Shown here: positions 36,256 through 45,411 of the stretch, piece after piece
How positions within the stretch are numbered: the first letter of the stretch is position 1
Layout of the letters: every line of letters starts with the position of its first letter
Source of the DNA: Thioclava sp. SK-1
GTDB taxonomy: Bacteria > Pseudomonadota > Alphaproteobacteria > Rhodobacterales > Rhodobacteraceae
Reading direction: 5' to 3'
Length of the DNA: 64,000 nt
Assembly: GCF_001705665.1 (NCBI RefSeq)
Contig: NZ_MDHA01000069.1
Coordinates: forward strand, 62,001 to 126,000
The notes under the pieces: model-generated
What the model saw: only the letters and a program-made list of their open reading frames with translations
Database searches by the model: none
Told to the model about the DNA's origin: nothing
Translations under genes and position numbers: made by a program

Positions 36256-36320
36256 GTCTCTTCTCATTTGTTGGACGCGATCAGGCTAACGAATAACGAA
36301 TGAAAGGTGCTTGCGTATAT

Positions 36321-36335
36321 TGTAAATAAATTACA
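36321..36335. promoter_or_regulatory. Candidate Lrp-type operator between acdS and acdR
   Basis: Inverted repeat TGTAA-N5-TTACA in the divergent promoter region, AT-rich centre as in Lrp-box sites. Assignment to the adjacent Lrp-type regulator is inference. Confidence 0.45.
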
Positions 36336-36393
36336 GCTACTGCATCACTGGATTATACAATAGTTCACTTCGTAGCTACATATATGGATAAAA

Positions 36394-36870
36394 ATGGAAG
36401 ATCCTTTCAGACAAACTATCGACCGAATCGATCTGAAAATTTTGCGCGCTTTGCAGCATGACGGACGGCTAAGCAATGCCGATCTGGCGCAAAAGGTGCA
36501 TGTCAGCGCGGCAACCTGCCATCGCCGCACGCAGCGGCTGTTTGAACAGGGAATAATCACCGATGTTCGCGCGCGGGTCGAACCGGCGCGAGTCAATCTG
36601 GGGGCGCTGGTGATGGTTGGTGCGGTATTGGACCGCTCCACCCCTGACAGTTTCGCAGCTTTTGAAGCTGCAGTGCTAACCATGCCCTCCGTGCTGGAAT
36701 GTATTCTTGTAGCGGGAGATTTTGACTATTTATTGAAAATACGCGTAGGCGACATGAAGGATTTCAACCGCCTTCACGGGGAACAATTGATCACCCTACC
36801 CGGTGTGCGCCAAATCCGCACATTCTTCGCGATCAAAGAGGTCAAGGACGGCACACCTTTGCCGATCTGA
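36394..36870 (+). CDS. acdR: Lrp/AsnC regulator of ACC deaminase
   Basis: 158 residues. Winged HTH at residues 10-60 (LSNADLAQKVHVSAATCHRRTQRL), RAM/ACT-like effector domain from about 70 (LECILVAGDFDYLLKIRV, the conserved G-D-F-D-Y pattern). Divergent from acdS with an Lrp-like box between; in known systems AcdR activates acdS in response to ACC. The name depends on this context rather than on the sequence alone. Confidence 0.88.
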   Translation: MEDPFRQTIDRIDLKILRALQHDGRLSNADLAQKVHVSAATCHRRTQRLFEQGIITDVRARVEPARVNLGALVMVGAVLDRSTPDSFAAFEAAVLTMPSVLECILVAGDFDYLLKIRVGDMKDFNRLHGEQLITLPGVRQIRTFFAIKEVKDGTPLPI

Positions 36871-37354
36871 TCAACCCAGCATGACCGTCGCCCATTACGG
36901 GTGTAAGTCGGTCCAAAGTTACTATGGGCCGTCGAAAACCGCTCCTAATGACGAGGACTTATTTCGCACATAATTTGACTGAGAACAAAGATGCCACGAA
37001 AATCGGGATAAGATCCCGCGAAGCCTAAAAATTAATAAGAAAAACCCACCGAAACGGGCTTTATTTCGAGTTTTCCAATTGGCTTTCAGGCTGCGATTTT
37101 CGCTGCGACCAAAGAGCTTACCTCAATAAGAGTGGGTCCGTTTCCCTTTTTTTGAGGGATCTAAAAATGCAGGAATTCTACTTTCCAGATTTCCGATGAA
37201 GAGATGCTCGAAGCGTCCCGCCCCTCGCTGGCACGCATAGAAGACCGGATGCAGACCCGCATCATCCGAGGCAACCTTCTCTGGCAACTCAGCAATTTGA
37301 TCCAGACGACCATCGAGATGCGGTCGGCCGAATACGACATGCACCACTGAGCCG
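36871..37354. other. Gene-poor region with a decayed coding fragment
   Basis: No intact gene. From about 37180 to 37350 on the plus strand there is a coding-like frame (ISDEEMLEASRPSLARIEDR, then TRIIRGNLLWQLSNLIQTTI) ending at TGA 37348-37350, without a start or Shine-Dalgarno; it looks like the end of a lost gene that I cannot identify. The part before 37120 is AT-rich and shows nothing further. Confidence 0.5.
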
Positions 37355-38125
37355 CGGCCCATCCTTGGAACAAGCGGTCATTATGGTGATATGGGTGTGG
37401 ATTTCGGCGGTCTGGCGATCGGGGTCTCGTGACATGATCCGTTCGCCGAAGCGCTTCAGACGCTTCATTTGAGCCTCGAGCCGACTTCGCCTGTGATAGC
37501 CGACCCATATCTTCCAGATCGAACGCCCCAGACAGCGTGTCGCCTTGAGGATGTCCTTTCGCAAGATCGCGGCCGGTCAGTCCGGCTTCCGCGTCCGGCC
37601 ATTGCGACGGATGGGCATGATCGGTTCTGCTGCCATACCCGACAATCGCAGCATGGCAGCGGCGCGTGTCATAGGCGCCGTCGCCAGTTGCCGTGTCCAC
37701 TGCAAGATGAACCTTCCGTCATTCGCGCCTGCCCGTCGCACCGTGCTTGCGCGTCAACCATCCGCCATCCCCGCCGAAGCGAATGCCGATGCTGTCAATC
37801 AGGGGGGCAGTGGCTGACCGGAGCATCGACAGGGGATCTGGACCTTGATCCGCGCCTAACGGCGGCAAAGCGTCGAATAATCCAGCACGGGCCAGTCGAG
37901 CCCAGCCATTTCGATGCGGCTGGCAACCAGACCAACGGTCTGCCGAAACGGCAGGCCAAACAGAAATTTAAGCGTCAGGCAGGTCTGGATCGCACCATCG
38001 AAGAACGTCTCCCGATGCCCACGCTTTCCACTGCGGTCTGCGTGCCAGGTCATCTGCGGATCGAACCAGACCGACAACGAGCCACGTCTCCGCAGCGCTG
38101 CATTATGGTCGGACCAGTTCGTCGC
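37355..38125 (-). pseudogene. IS5-family transposase remnant
   Basis: Two frames on the minus strand match opposite ends of an IS5-family DDE transposase. The N-terminal part (38077 leftward) has WFDPQMTWHADRSGKRG, SDAAIQ-like FDGAIQTCLTLKFLFGLPF and GLDWPVLDYSTLCRR followed at once by a stop. The C-terminal part (37564 leftward) has RSIWKIWVGYHRRSRLEAQM and FGERIMSRDPDRQTAEI. Between them the frame shifts, with TGDGAYDTRRCHAA visible in another frame, and the catalytic middle is partly deleted. No convincing terminal inverted repeats or target duplication were found, so ends are approximate. Not functional. Confidence 0.8.
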
Positions 38126-38490
38126 GCGGTAGCGGGAGTTAGCAGGCTAGGACATACCAGAGACCGAACCCTCGGGATTCCAGAACTGAACCCCTCTCAC
38201 CGATATGTGCAAGAAGCCCGGGCAGCATCAATCCCAGATATGGAAAAGGCGCCGAGTGCGCGCGTCATATGTTGATCAAGGTTTGCCTTAGCGGGATCTT
38301 TGCCCCGATTTAAAACGGGTCCTATCTTATGCCCATTAAATGAATAATGCTTCTTAAATTGCCAAACCTCTGATATTGAAACACTTGGCGCTTTTGGCAT
38401 GGCTTATTTTTGACGATTACGTTCGACATTTTTTAGATAGTTTTTCTGGCTTCCAAACGCCATGGGTACGGACCGTTACGGACTGACTGC
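38126..38490. other. Intergenic debris upstream of the large GGDEF-EAL gene
   Basis: About 365 bases with no supported gene. The right half is AT-rich (38280-38450) and presumably contains the promoter of the downstream gene. A 67-codon minus-strand frame at 38197-38400 lacks a ribosome-binding site. Confidence 0.5.
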
Positions 38491-41400
38491 GTGGCAAACG
38501 ATTTTTCTTCGGAGATTTTACCTCCGGCAACAGATATATCTTCGGCATTGCGCCCAAGCCCATGGACGGCTTTGGCGCTTGTGTCTTGTGTCTGCATCAT
38601 GCTGCAGCTGTATCCCGCGATGGGCGCCGCCTTTGCATCCCACGCATTATGCGTTGGCCTGGCTGTTGTCACCGGCTATATGATCATTGCGGGACGCCAT
38701 AACGATACCGCATCGGAAATGCAGGTCGCGCGGCTGACGTTGGTGATCGCGTTAGTTTTGGCACTAGGCCGCGTCCTAAGCTATGACAGCCTGCATACGT
38801 ATAACACAACAGTCCCGGTTCCATTGCCGCCGATGACCCCGCGGGCGGATATCAGCACCGTTACGCTTTTGGCCCTTGCGGCGCTGAACGCACAGATCCT
38901 ACTGGGCCGTCGGTGGCGCGGTGCAGCATGGCTGAACCTTGCGGTGTCGATGACGCTGTTTTCCGGCGGTGCCCTGCAGGTGGCCAGCCTGTGGATCCCA
39001 AATGTGCCGCTCACAACCAATCTTATGCAGGCGATGTGTCCGCTGGCGATTTCTATCCTTGCGCTGGGCACGGGCTGGCGATTGGGCACCGCCCCTTTGT
39101 TTTCGCGCCAGAGATCTCGGGCGGCTTTGGGTGTGTCGACCTGTATGCTGGCACTGCTGTGCACGGCCGTTATTTTCCAACGGGCATCCATGTGGCCGCT
39201 ATTACATTGGATCCCTGTTCAATCCGCGATGCTGCTGATTATATTTCACGCGGCCTACCGCCGGTTAGAGCACCGCCTGACCATTTCAGCCGCGCCCCCC
39301 TACAGGCCAGTTCGTGACACATTACGCGCACAGCCCTTTCACCTATGGTTGGTTTTACGAATTTTCAGCGTCTCAACCGCGTTAACCATTGCGTCCCAGA
39401 CAGTGCCATTACCGGGCTGGAGCGGCGCAACCATATGGTTGGTGCTGCCCTATCTTATGGTAGAGCTGTTCGCACTGCCCATCACCAAAGCGGCCTATGC
39501 CGTGCTGGCCGCGGTTATTGGGATTTGGCTTGGGCTGGTCTGTTGCACGCAAAGCGTGGCGCTTGCGCCCGCTCAATTGGGCTATGCCACGCTGGACGTC
39601 GCAATTGCGCTGTTGCTGGCAATGATTCAGCGCCAAATCAGCACCCCGCCCAAATACCAGCACGACAGCCTGCCTGCACCCCAGGATTTGGACCGTATGC
39701 TGGTGATGATTGCTGTGTCGCTGACCACAGTCATGACTGCCGGATTGCTGACATCGCCGCTGGCACAAGCCAGCACAGCTATGCGCCATATCCCATCACT
39801 GCGTGACATCCCTTGGCCCGATTTCATCGCATGGTGCACCCCGCGTTTGTTGGCGTTGTTCATGTTCTACACCCTTAGCGCGGCGATCACCGTGATCCGT
39901 AAAGGCGGCACAGCCGCACCGCAGCTTCAACGTGGAGTCACGATGCGATCAGTCGCCGTGGCGGGCGTGGTCATCATCATCGGTGCAATATGTGGTGCGC
40001 AGATCGGCCAAACCGCCGCACCGCATCCGTTGCTGGGGATTCCGCTGTTCCTTGTTTTGGCCGGAACAGTCTGGATGGTTCCCCCCGTATGCGCAGCCCT
40101 GATCACCTGCGCCGGTATATTGGCGGCCTTGGCCTGCGCTGATCTGTCCATCGCCGCGCCTGTACCATTGTCACTGTCGTTGCTGCTGATGGCTGCAGCG
40201 TTTTGCCAATCCGTTGCCGCGCTTTTGCACCACAATGTGACACTGGATCGGCATCTGCGTAAATTGGTGTTTGAAGATACTCATGCAATGCAGATCCTGC
40301 TGGATCGAGATCTGAATGTACTGCGGCTGAATACAGCGCTGCGTCAATATCTGGGCGTTAATCGTCTGCCGCGCGCGGTGCCGTTATCGGCGCTGTCCAA
40401 TCTCGCGGTGCGCCCCTCAACGGTGCGGCATCTGCGCAATCGCGCCACGCCAGATCATTCAACGACGCAAGTATTTTCCGTTCTGGCCACCTGTCGTGAT
40501 GGCACGCAGCGCCAATGTGAGGTTCAGCTGCGCCCAACGCAGACCGCCGATAATGTCCCACTCATGGTTGGAGAGGTAATTGACATCGAAGATCGCACTG
40601 CATTGCGCAGCTTTGTCAAAAACGCATGCAACCACGATCCTAATATATCGCTGATCGTGACACAAAGCGAAGGCGTGCTGTATGTCTCACCAATTTTGGC
40701 CCAAGATCTGGGCCAAAGCGAAACCGATATTATGGGCACGACCTTATCCGATCTGTTCGATAAAGATGCGCAGCAATATTTTTATAGCCTTGTGACGCAG
40801 GACGGCCAGAACGACACAGACCCAAATGCCGCACCGGCTGTGCCTATCCAGCTGAAAGGCGTTACGTTTTTGGCCAATGCCCGCGTGACCCAATCCAAGG
40901 GATCGCAGCAGGCCATCGTTACCTTCAACCTACTGTCCGTGTCACGATTGATGTCAGAGCAGGAAATGAACCGGCTGCTGCTAAAGGAAGGCCCTGCCAT
41001 CATCCTAAGCCAGGACCGGCTGGGGCAAATTCAATCCGCCTCTGACGCGTGGAGCGCGCGATTTGGCTATAGCACCCGTGAAACACTGAACCACCCGTTC
41101 ACAACGTTCATCGCCCCCGATCAACATGATCTGTTTGCTCAGATGATTGAAAGATGCATGCGCGGCAAGCGCAGCACGGGGATGTTCACCCTCACCACCC
41201 GTGCCGGAAATGAACGCCAGATCGAGGCCAGCTGCGTCGTGCAGGAGCAGGGTGGGAATTGGCGAATTTTATTGGCCATTACCGATGTCAGCGATCTGGT
41301 GATCGCACGCCAGGCCCTGCAAGATCAACTGGATCTGGATGATCTGACCCGGCTGAACAGTCGACGCGCGATGAACCGCCGTCTGTCACAGCTGGGACAA

Positions 41401-42603
41401 GAACCGGGCTGGGCGGTGCTTGTGCTCGATATTGATTTCTTCAAAAGCGTCAATGACATCCATGGTCATGCCACAGGCGATGCCCTATTGTCTTTATTAG
41501 GGCCTGTTTTGACCAAAATCGCCGGGCCAAGCGCTTTTTGTGCCCGGGTGGGGGGCGAAGAGTTTGTCATTTTGCATCCCAATATGACATGGGAAAAGGC
41601 CCGCAACCTGGCCGAAGCCTTGCGCGGTGGGATCAGCAATACGCGGCTATCCACCGGGATGGGTGATGTGGGGCGCACGGCCTCGGTAGGGGTGGCACTG
41701 ACCCGTAACACCCTATGTGCGGAACGTGCGATCGTTTCGGCCGACCGCGCCTTGCAAGTGGCCAAAACCCAAGGCCGAAATCGCTGTATTCTGGCCAATC
41801 ACGATTTCATACGCCGTCAATGGGAAAACGGCTCTATGATCAGCGTCGAAGAGGTCATCCGCGCCATCCGCGCTGGCGAATTCCAATGTTACCTACAGCC
41901 GATCCGCAATGCACAAGACCAGTATATCGCAGGGTTTGAAGCATTGATACGTTGGATACGGCCAAAAGCGCGGATCATGCCCACCCATCTGTTTTTGAAG
42001 CAGCTTCTAACCGCGATGGAAGATCCCGATTGCCATGCACGCATCTTGGCCATGCAGGTGGATGTCATCCGGTCTTTGACCAGTCACCCCGGGGGGTTCA
42101 TCTCATTCAACACCCGGTTAGAGGCTTTGGCCTTCCAAGGCGCCGCCGCCACTTTGGACCCGCTGCAAGACGCCGCGCGCGAGACCGGGCGCACAGTTGT
42201 TCTGGAAATTACCGAGGGCACAAGCAGCGAACGTCTGGATATGGAACAGGTGCGCACCGAAATGACCGCCCTGCGCCGCAAAGGTTTTTTACTGGCGCTG
42301 GATGATTTTGGCAAAGAAGCCAGCAATCTGACACGCCTGATCAACATGCCTATCGACATCGTAAAAATCGACAAGGAACTGCTGGCCCAAGTGGAGACCG
42401 ATCGCCGCCCGCGTGAAGCGCTGCGCGCCATTTGTCAGATGTGCGGCAATCTGGGCATCAGCGTTATTGCCGAAGGGATCGAACGCCAAGGCCAGCATGA
42501 TTTCGCTAAATCGCTGGGGGTGACCTATGTCCAAGGCTTCCTGCTGGGCTATCCGGCCTCGCTTACCACCATTGCACAAGACAGCCCGCAACCTGCTGAC
42601 TGA
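38491..42603 (+). CDS. Large membrane-PAS-GGDEF-EAL c-di-GMP protein
   Basis: 1370 residues from GTG 38491; the site is weak, so a later start is possible. The first 580 residues hold around a dozen membrane helices of a MASE-like sensory region that I cannot assign to a named MASE type. Three PAS-like domains follow (about 590, 710 and 830; ILSQDRLGQIQSASDAWSA is the clearest). GGDEF domain: ARVGGEEFVIL near 1020, no RxxD inhibitory site. EAL domain: GFEALIRW near 1150, EITEGTS, ALDDFGKEAS, VKIDKELL, IAEGIE. Both catalytic motifs look usable. It stands alone next to IS debris, facing choX. Confidence 0.88.
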   Translation: MANDFSSEILPPATDISSALRPSPWTALALVSCVCIMLQLYPAMGAAFASHALCVGLAVVTGYMIIAGRHNDTASEMQVARLTLVIALVLALGRVLSYDSLHTYNTTVPVPLPPMTPRADISTVTLLALAALNAQILLGRRWRGAAWLNLAVSMTLFSGGALQVASLWIPNVPLTTNLMQAMCPLAISILALGTGWRLGTAPLFSRQRSRAALGVSTCMLALLCTAVIFQRASMWPLLHWIPVQSAMLLIIFHAAYRRLEHRLTISAAPPYRPVRDTLRAQPFHLWLVLRIFSVSTALTIASQTVPLPGWSGATIWLVLPYLMVELFALPITKAAYAVLAAVIGIWLGLVCCTQSVALAPAQLGYATLDVAIALLLAMIQRQISTPPKYQHDSLPAPQDLDRMLVMIAVSLTTVMTAGLLTSPLAQASTAMRHIPSLRDIPWPDFIAWCTPRLLALFMFYTLSAAITVIRKGGTAAPQLQRGVTMRSVAVAGVVIIIGAICGAQIGQTAAPHPLLGIPLFLVLAGTVWMVPPVCAALITCAGILAALACADLSIAAPVPLSLSLLLMAAAFCQSVAALLHHNVTLDRHLRKLVFEDTHAMQILLDRDLNVLRLNTALRQYLGVNRLPRAVPLSALSNLAVRPSTVRHLRNRATPDHSTTQVFSVLATCRDGTQRQCEVQLRPTQTADNVPLMVGEVIDIEDRTALRSFVKNACNHDPNISLIVTQSEGVLYVSPILAQDLGQSETDIMGTTLSDLFDKDAQQYFYSLVTQDGQNDTDPNAAPAVPIQLKGVTFLANARVTQSKGSQQAIVTFNLLSVSRLMSEQEMNRLLLKEGPAIILSQDRLGQIQSASDAWSARFGYSTRETLNHPFTTFIAPDQHDLFAQMIERCMRGKRSTGMFTLTTRAGNERQIEASCVVQEQGGNWRILLAITDVSDLVIARQALQDQLDLDDLTRLNSRRAMNRRLSQLGQEPGWAVLVLDIDFFKSVNDIHGHATGDALLSLLGPVLTKIAGPSAFCARVGGEEFVILHPNMTWEKARNLAEALRGGISNTRLSTGMGDVGRTASVGVALTRNTLCAERAIVSADRALQVAKTQGRNRCILANHDFIRRQWENGSMISVEEVIRAIRAGEFQCYLQPIRNAQDQYIAGFEALIRWIRPKARIMPTHLFLKQLLTAMEDPDCHARILAMQVDVIRSLTSHPGGFISFNTRLEALAFQGAAATLDPLQDAARETGRTVVLEITEGTSSERLDMEQVRTEMTALRRKGFLLALDDFGKEASNLTRLINMPIDIVKIDKELLAQVETDRRPREALRAICQMCGNLGISVIAEGIERQGQHDFAKSLGVTYVQGFLLGYPASLTTIAQDSPQPAD

Positions 42604-42645
42604 CCGCCCTTGACCGGTACAGATGCCAAGCCTGTCAAATGCAAA

Positions 42646-42672
42646 GCGGCGCACCCGCACAGGGCACGCCGC
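42646..42672 (-). terminator. Hairpin after choX
   Basis: GCGGCG/CGCCGC stem with further G/C pairing inside (42646-42672), about 50 bases past the choX stop and 43 past the converging gene. T tract on the minus strand is weak (CTTTGCATTT). Confidence 0.5.
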
Positions 42673-42721
42673 TGATAGTTTCGGGCGCCACGGTATCCCC
42701 GCGCCGCCGATCCACCTTTGA

Positions 42722-43642
42722 TTACAGGTTGAGCTTTTCTTTCACGACCGGCAGGCCTTCTTCGCCATCAATCGTGGTGACATCTTCCAGCCATGGCACG
42801 ATTGTATCGGGATTCGCCGCCAGCCATGCCGACACGGCCTCATCCGGATCTTGCCCGTCATCAAGGATCGCGCCCATGATCTCATTCTCCATCGCCAAGG
42901 AGAATGTCATATTTTGCAAAAGCTTGCCAACATTAGGGCATTCCGCAACATAGCCTTTGCGCGCCACAGTCTGAACGACACCCTCGCCGCCAAAGAAATC
43001 TTCGCCGCCAGTCAGATATTGCAGATCATAATTGGCGTTCATCGGATGCGGTTCCCAACCCAGGAAGACGATGCCTTCTTGTTTCGGATACATCCGGCCC
43101 ACCTGTGCCAACATGCCCTGTTCGGAGGATTCGACAACTTCCATCCCTTCCAACAGACCGCCATCATCGGTCAGATCCATCAGGTATCCGTTGCCTTCAT
43201 TGCCCGGCTCAATCCCATAGATCTTGCCATCCAGCTCTTCCGAGAATTTCGGAATATCCGCATAGGTTTTCAGGCCTTTATCATACAGATAGGTCGGCAC
43301 CGCGAGCGTATATTTCGTGCCAGTCAGATTGGTGCTGACCACATCAATCGTGCCCTTGTCCAAATAGGGACCTATCGCGCCTTGTTGCGCCGGCATCCAG
43401 TTGCCCAAGAATACATCGACATCACCCGACTCCAGCGATGCAAATGTCACCGGCACCCCCAGAACTTCGACATTTACATCATAGCCAAGCGCGGTCAGTA
43501 CCTGATTGGCGGCCTCGGTCGTCGTGGTGATATCGGTCCAGCCAACATCAGACAGGGTCACCGTGTCACAATTGGCCTGCGCCTGAGCGACGCTAAGGGC
43601 CAATGTAGAGGCAGCCACCGTCATTTTCATAAGCGTTTTCAT
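42722..43642 (-). CDS. choX: Choline/betaine ABC transporter substrate-binding protein (ChoX type)
   Basis: 306 residues with signal peptide (MTVAASTLALSVAQAQA) and GGGAG Shine-Dalgarno. Type II periplasmic binding protein of the OpuAC/ChoX group: SDVGWTDITTTTEAANQVL, DVFLGNWMPAQ and VFLGWEPHPMNA provide the Trp/Asp residues forming the quaternary-amine aromatic box. It should bind choline (or betaine) in the periplasm. No permease or ATPase gene (choW, choV) follows; the next gene converges. Divergent from betC with a shared palindrome. Confidence 0.9.
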   Translation of the reverse strand: MKTLMKMTVAASTLALSVAQAQANCDTVTLSDVGWTDITTTTEAANQVLTALGYDVNVEVLGVPVTFASLESGDVDVFLGNWMPAQQGAIGPYLDKGTIDVVSTNLTGTKYTLAVPTYLYDKGLKTYADIPKFSEELDGKIYGIEPGNEGNGYLMDLTDDGGLLEGMEVVESSEQGMLAQVGRMYPKQEGIVFLGWEPHPMNANYDLQYLTGGEDFFGGEGVVQTVARKGYVAECPNVGKLLQNMTFSLAMENEIMGAILDDGQDPDEAVSAWLAANPDTIVPWLEDVTTIDGEEGLPVVKEKLNL

Positions 43643-43677
43643 TTATCACTCCCGGTTTCGGTCTGAAGTTTTTATTG

Positions 43678-43691
43678 ATTGACGAGTCAAT
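43678..43691. promoter_or_regulatory. Candidate operator in choX-betC divergent region
   Basis: Perfect inverted repeat ATTGAC-GA-GTCAAT, 36 bases upstream of the choX start. Similar in form to BetI sites, but no betI is present in the window, so the regulator is unknown. Confidence 0.45.
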
Positions 43692-43856
43692 TAGTCACCC
43701 AATAGGGTGCATTTTGCAAACAGTTTTCCCTGTGGGCCCTGCATATCCTTCTTGGATGGCAATGTTTAAAGCAATCACAATTCTGATGCCATAGACCGAC
43801 GGTGCGGAACATCACCGCCTGATCAGGCACGGATTAAAACGGGAGCGCGACATAAA

Positions 43857-45365
43857 ATGGCACAGCCAAATATCTTGATCTTCATGGTCGACCAGCTGAA
43901 CGGAACGCTATTTCCCGATGGTCCGGCAGACTGGCTGCATGCGCCCAACCTTAAAAAACTGGCGGCAAAATCTGTTCGGTTTCAAAACGCCTACACTGGA
44001 TCGCCGTTATGTGCGCCGGGCCGGGCCGCGTTCATGTCCGGACAGTTGCCATCGCGCAACGGGGTTTATGACAACGCTGCTGAATTCCGGTCAGACATCC
44101 CGACCTATGCACATCATCTGCGCCGCGCTGGGTATCAAACCTGCCTGTCAGGCAAGATGCATTTTGTTGGCCCCGATCAGCTACATGGGTTTGAACAGCG
44201 CCTGACCACCGACATCTATCCCGCCGATTTCGGCTGGACCCCGGATTACCGCAAGCCCGGCGAACGTATCGACTGGTGGTATCACAATATGGGATCTGTC
44301 ACCGGGGCGGGCGTGGCCGAAATTTCCAATCAGATGGAATATGATGACAATGTCGCGCATGAGGCCAAAATGAAGATCTATGATCTGGCGCGCGGATTGG
44401 ACGAACGGCCGTGGATGTTGACCGTATCTATGACCCACCCGCATGATCCCTATGTCGCCCGCAAAAAATATTGGGATCTATATGAAGATTGCGAACATCT
44501 GATGCCCGATATTCCCGATCCGGGATATGATGCACAAGATGCCCATTCCAAACGGATTTTTGATGCGAACAACTGGCGTGAATTCAACATCACGCCACAG
44601 GATATCCGCAAATCCCGCCGTGCCTATTTCGCCAATATTTCCTATTGTGACGATAAGATCGGCGAGGTGATGGAGGCGTTGGAAACCACCCGGCAAGAAG
44701 CGATCATTCTGTTTGTCTCGGACCACGGCGATATGCTGGGCGACCGGGGACTGTGGTTCAAAATGAGCTTCTACGACGGTTCTGCACGCGTGCCTTTGAT
44801 GGTATCCGCGCCCGGACTGGAACCCGGTTTGCGCACAGAACCGGTGTCGACGCTGGATGTGACACCAACCCTATGTGAGCTGGCCGGGATTGATATGTCC
44901 GAGGTCGCGCCGTGGATCGACGGGCAATCCCTTGTCCCACTGGCCAAGGGAGAAGGCCGTGAGGAGGCCGTAAAGATCGAATACGCGGCGGAGGCCAGCT
45001 ACGCTCCGCTGGTCAGTTTGCGCAAGGGGCGGTTCAAACTGAATCTATGTGCGCTGGATCCTGATCAGCTGTTTGATCTAAAGGCGGATCCTACGGAGCA
45101 GGTGAATTTGGCAACGGATCCCGCCCATGCCGATGTTTTATTGCAGCTAAAGGCGCAGGCGGCTGCGCAATGGGATCTGGAACGGTTTGACCAAGATGTA
45201 CGCGCAAGCCAGGCGCGCCGCTGGGTCGTTTATGAAGCGCTGCGCCAAGGCGGGTATTATCCGTGGGATTATCAGCCGCTTAAACTCGCGTCCGAAGCCT
45301 ATATGCGCAACCATATGGACCTGAATGTGCTAGAGACGAACAAACGTTTCCCGCGCGGCGAATAA
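43857..45365 (+). CDS. betC: Choline-sulfatase
   Basis: 502 residues. Alkaline-phosphatase-superfamily sulfatase: metal Asp in FMVDQLNG, formylglycine precursor Cys in SPLCAPGRAAFMSGQ (C-x-P-x-R), LSGKMHFVG, and FVSDHGDMLGDRGLW with further metal ligands. The C-terminal WDLERFDQDVRASQARRW and PWDYQPL are the choline-sulfatase-specific end. Cytoplasmic, converts choline-O-sulfate to choline and sulfate, feeding osmoprotectant or carbon/nitrogen use. It needs a formylglycine-generating enzyme from elsewhere. Divergent from choX, which would deliver substrate. Confidence 0.95.
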   Translation: MAQPNILIFMVDQLNGTLFPDGPADWLHAPNLKKLAAKSVRFQNAYTGSPLCAPGRAAFMSGQLPSRNGVYDNAAEFRSDIPTYAHHLRRAGYQTCLSGKMHFVGPDQLHGFEQRLTTDIYPADFGWTPDYRKPGERIDWWYHNMGSVTGAGVAEISNQMEYDDNVAHEAKMKIYDLARGLDERPWMLTVSMTHPHDPYVARKKYWDLYEDCEHLMPDIPDPGYDAQDAHSKRIFDANNWREFNITPQDIRKSRRAYFANISYCDDKIGEVMEALETTRQEAIILFVSDHGDMLGDRGLWFKMSFYDGSARVPLMVSAPGLEPGLRTEPVSTLDVTPTLCELAGIDMSEVAPWIDGQSLVPLAKGEGREEAVKIEYAAEASYAPLVSLRKGRFKLNLCALDPDQLFDLKADPTEQVNLATDPAHADVLLQLKAQAAAQWDLERFDQDVRASQARRWVVYEALRQGGYYPWDYQPLKLASEAYMRNHMDLNVLETNKRFPRGE

Positions 45366-45385
45366 ACCGCCAGACCTAAACCAAG

Positions 45386-45411
45386 AAGGGCGCATTACAC
45401 GATGCGCCCTT
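45386..45411. terminator. Bidirectional hairpin between betC and the HTTM gene
   Basis: 10-bp stem AAGGGCGCAT/ATGCGCCCTT with six-base loop, overlapping the last codons of the leftward gene and 20 bases after the betC stop. No long T tract on either side. Confidence 0.55.

Noticed and set aside
38197-38400. 67-codon minus-strand ORF next to the IS remnant
   Set aside because: No ribosome-binding site, no recognisable motif, lies in AT-rich debris.
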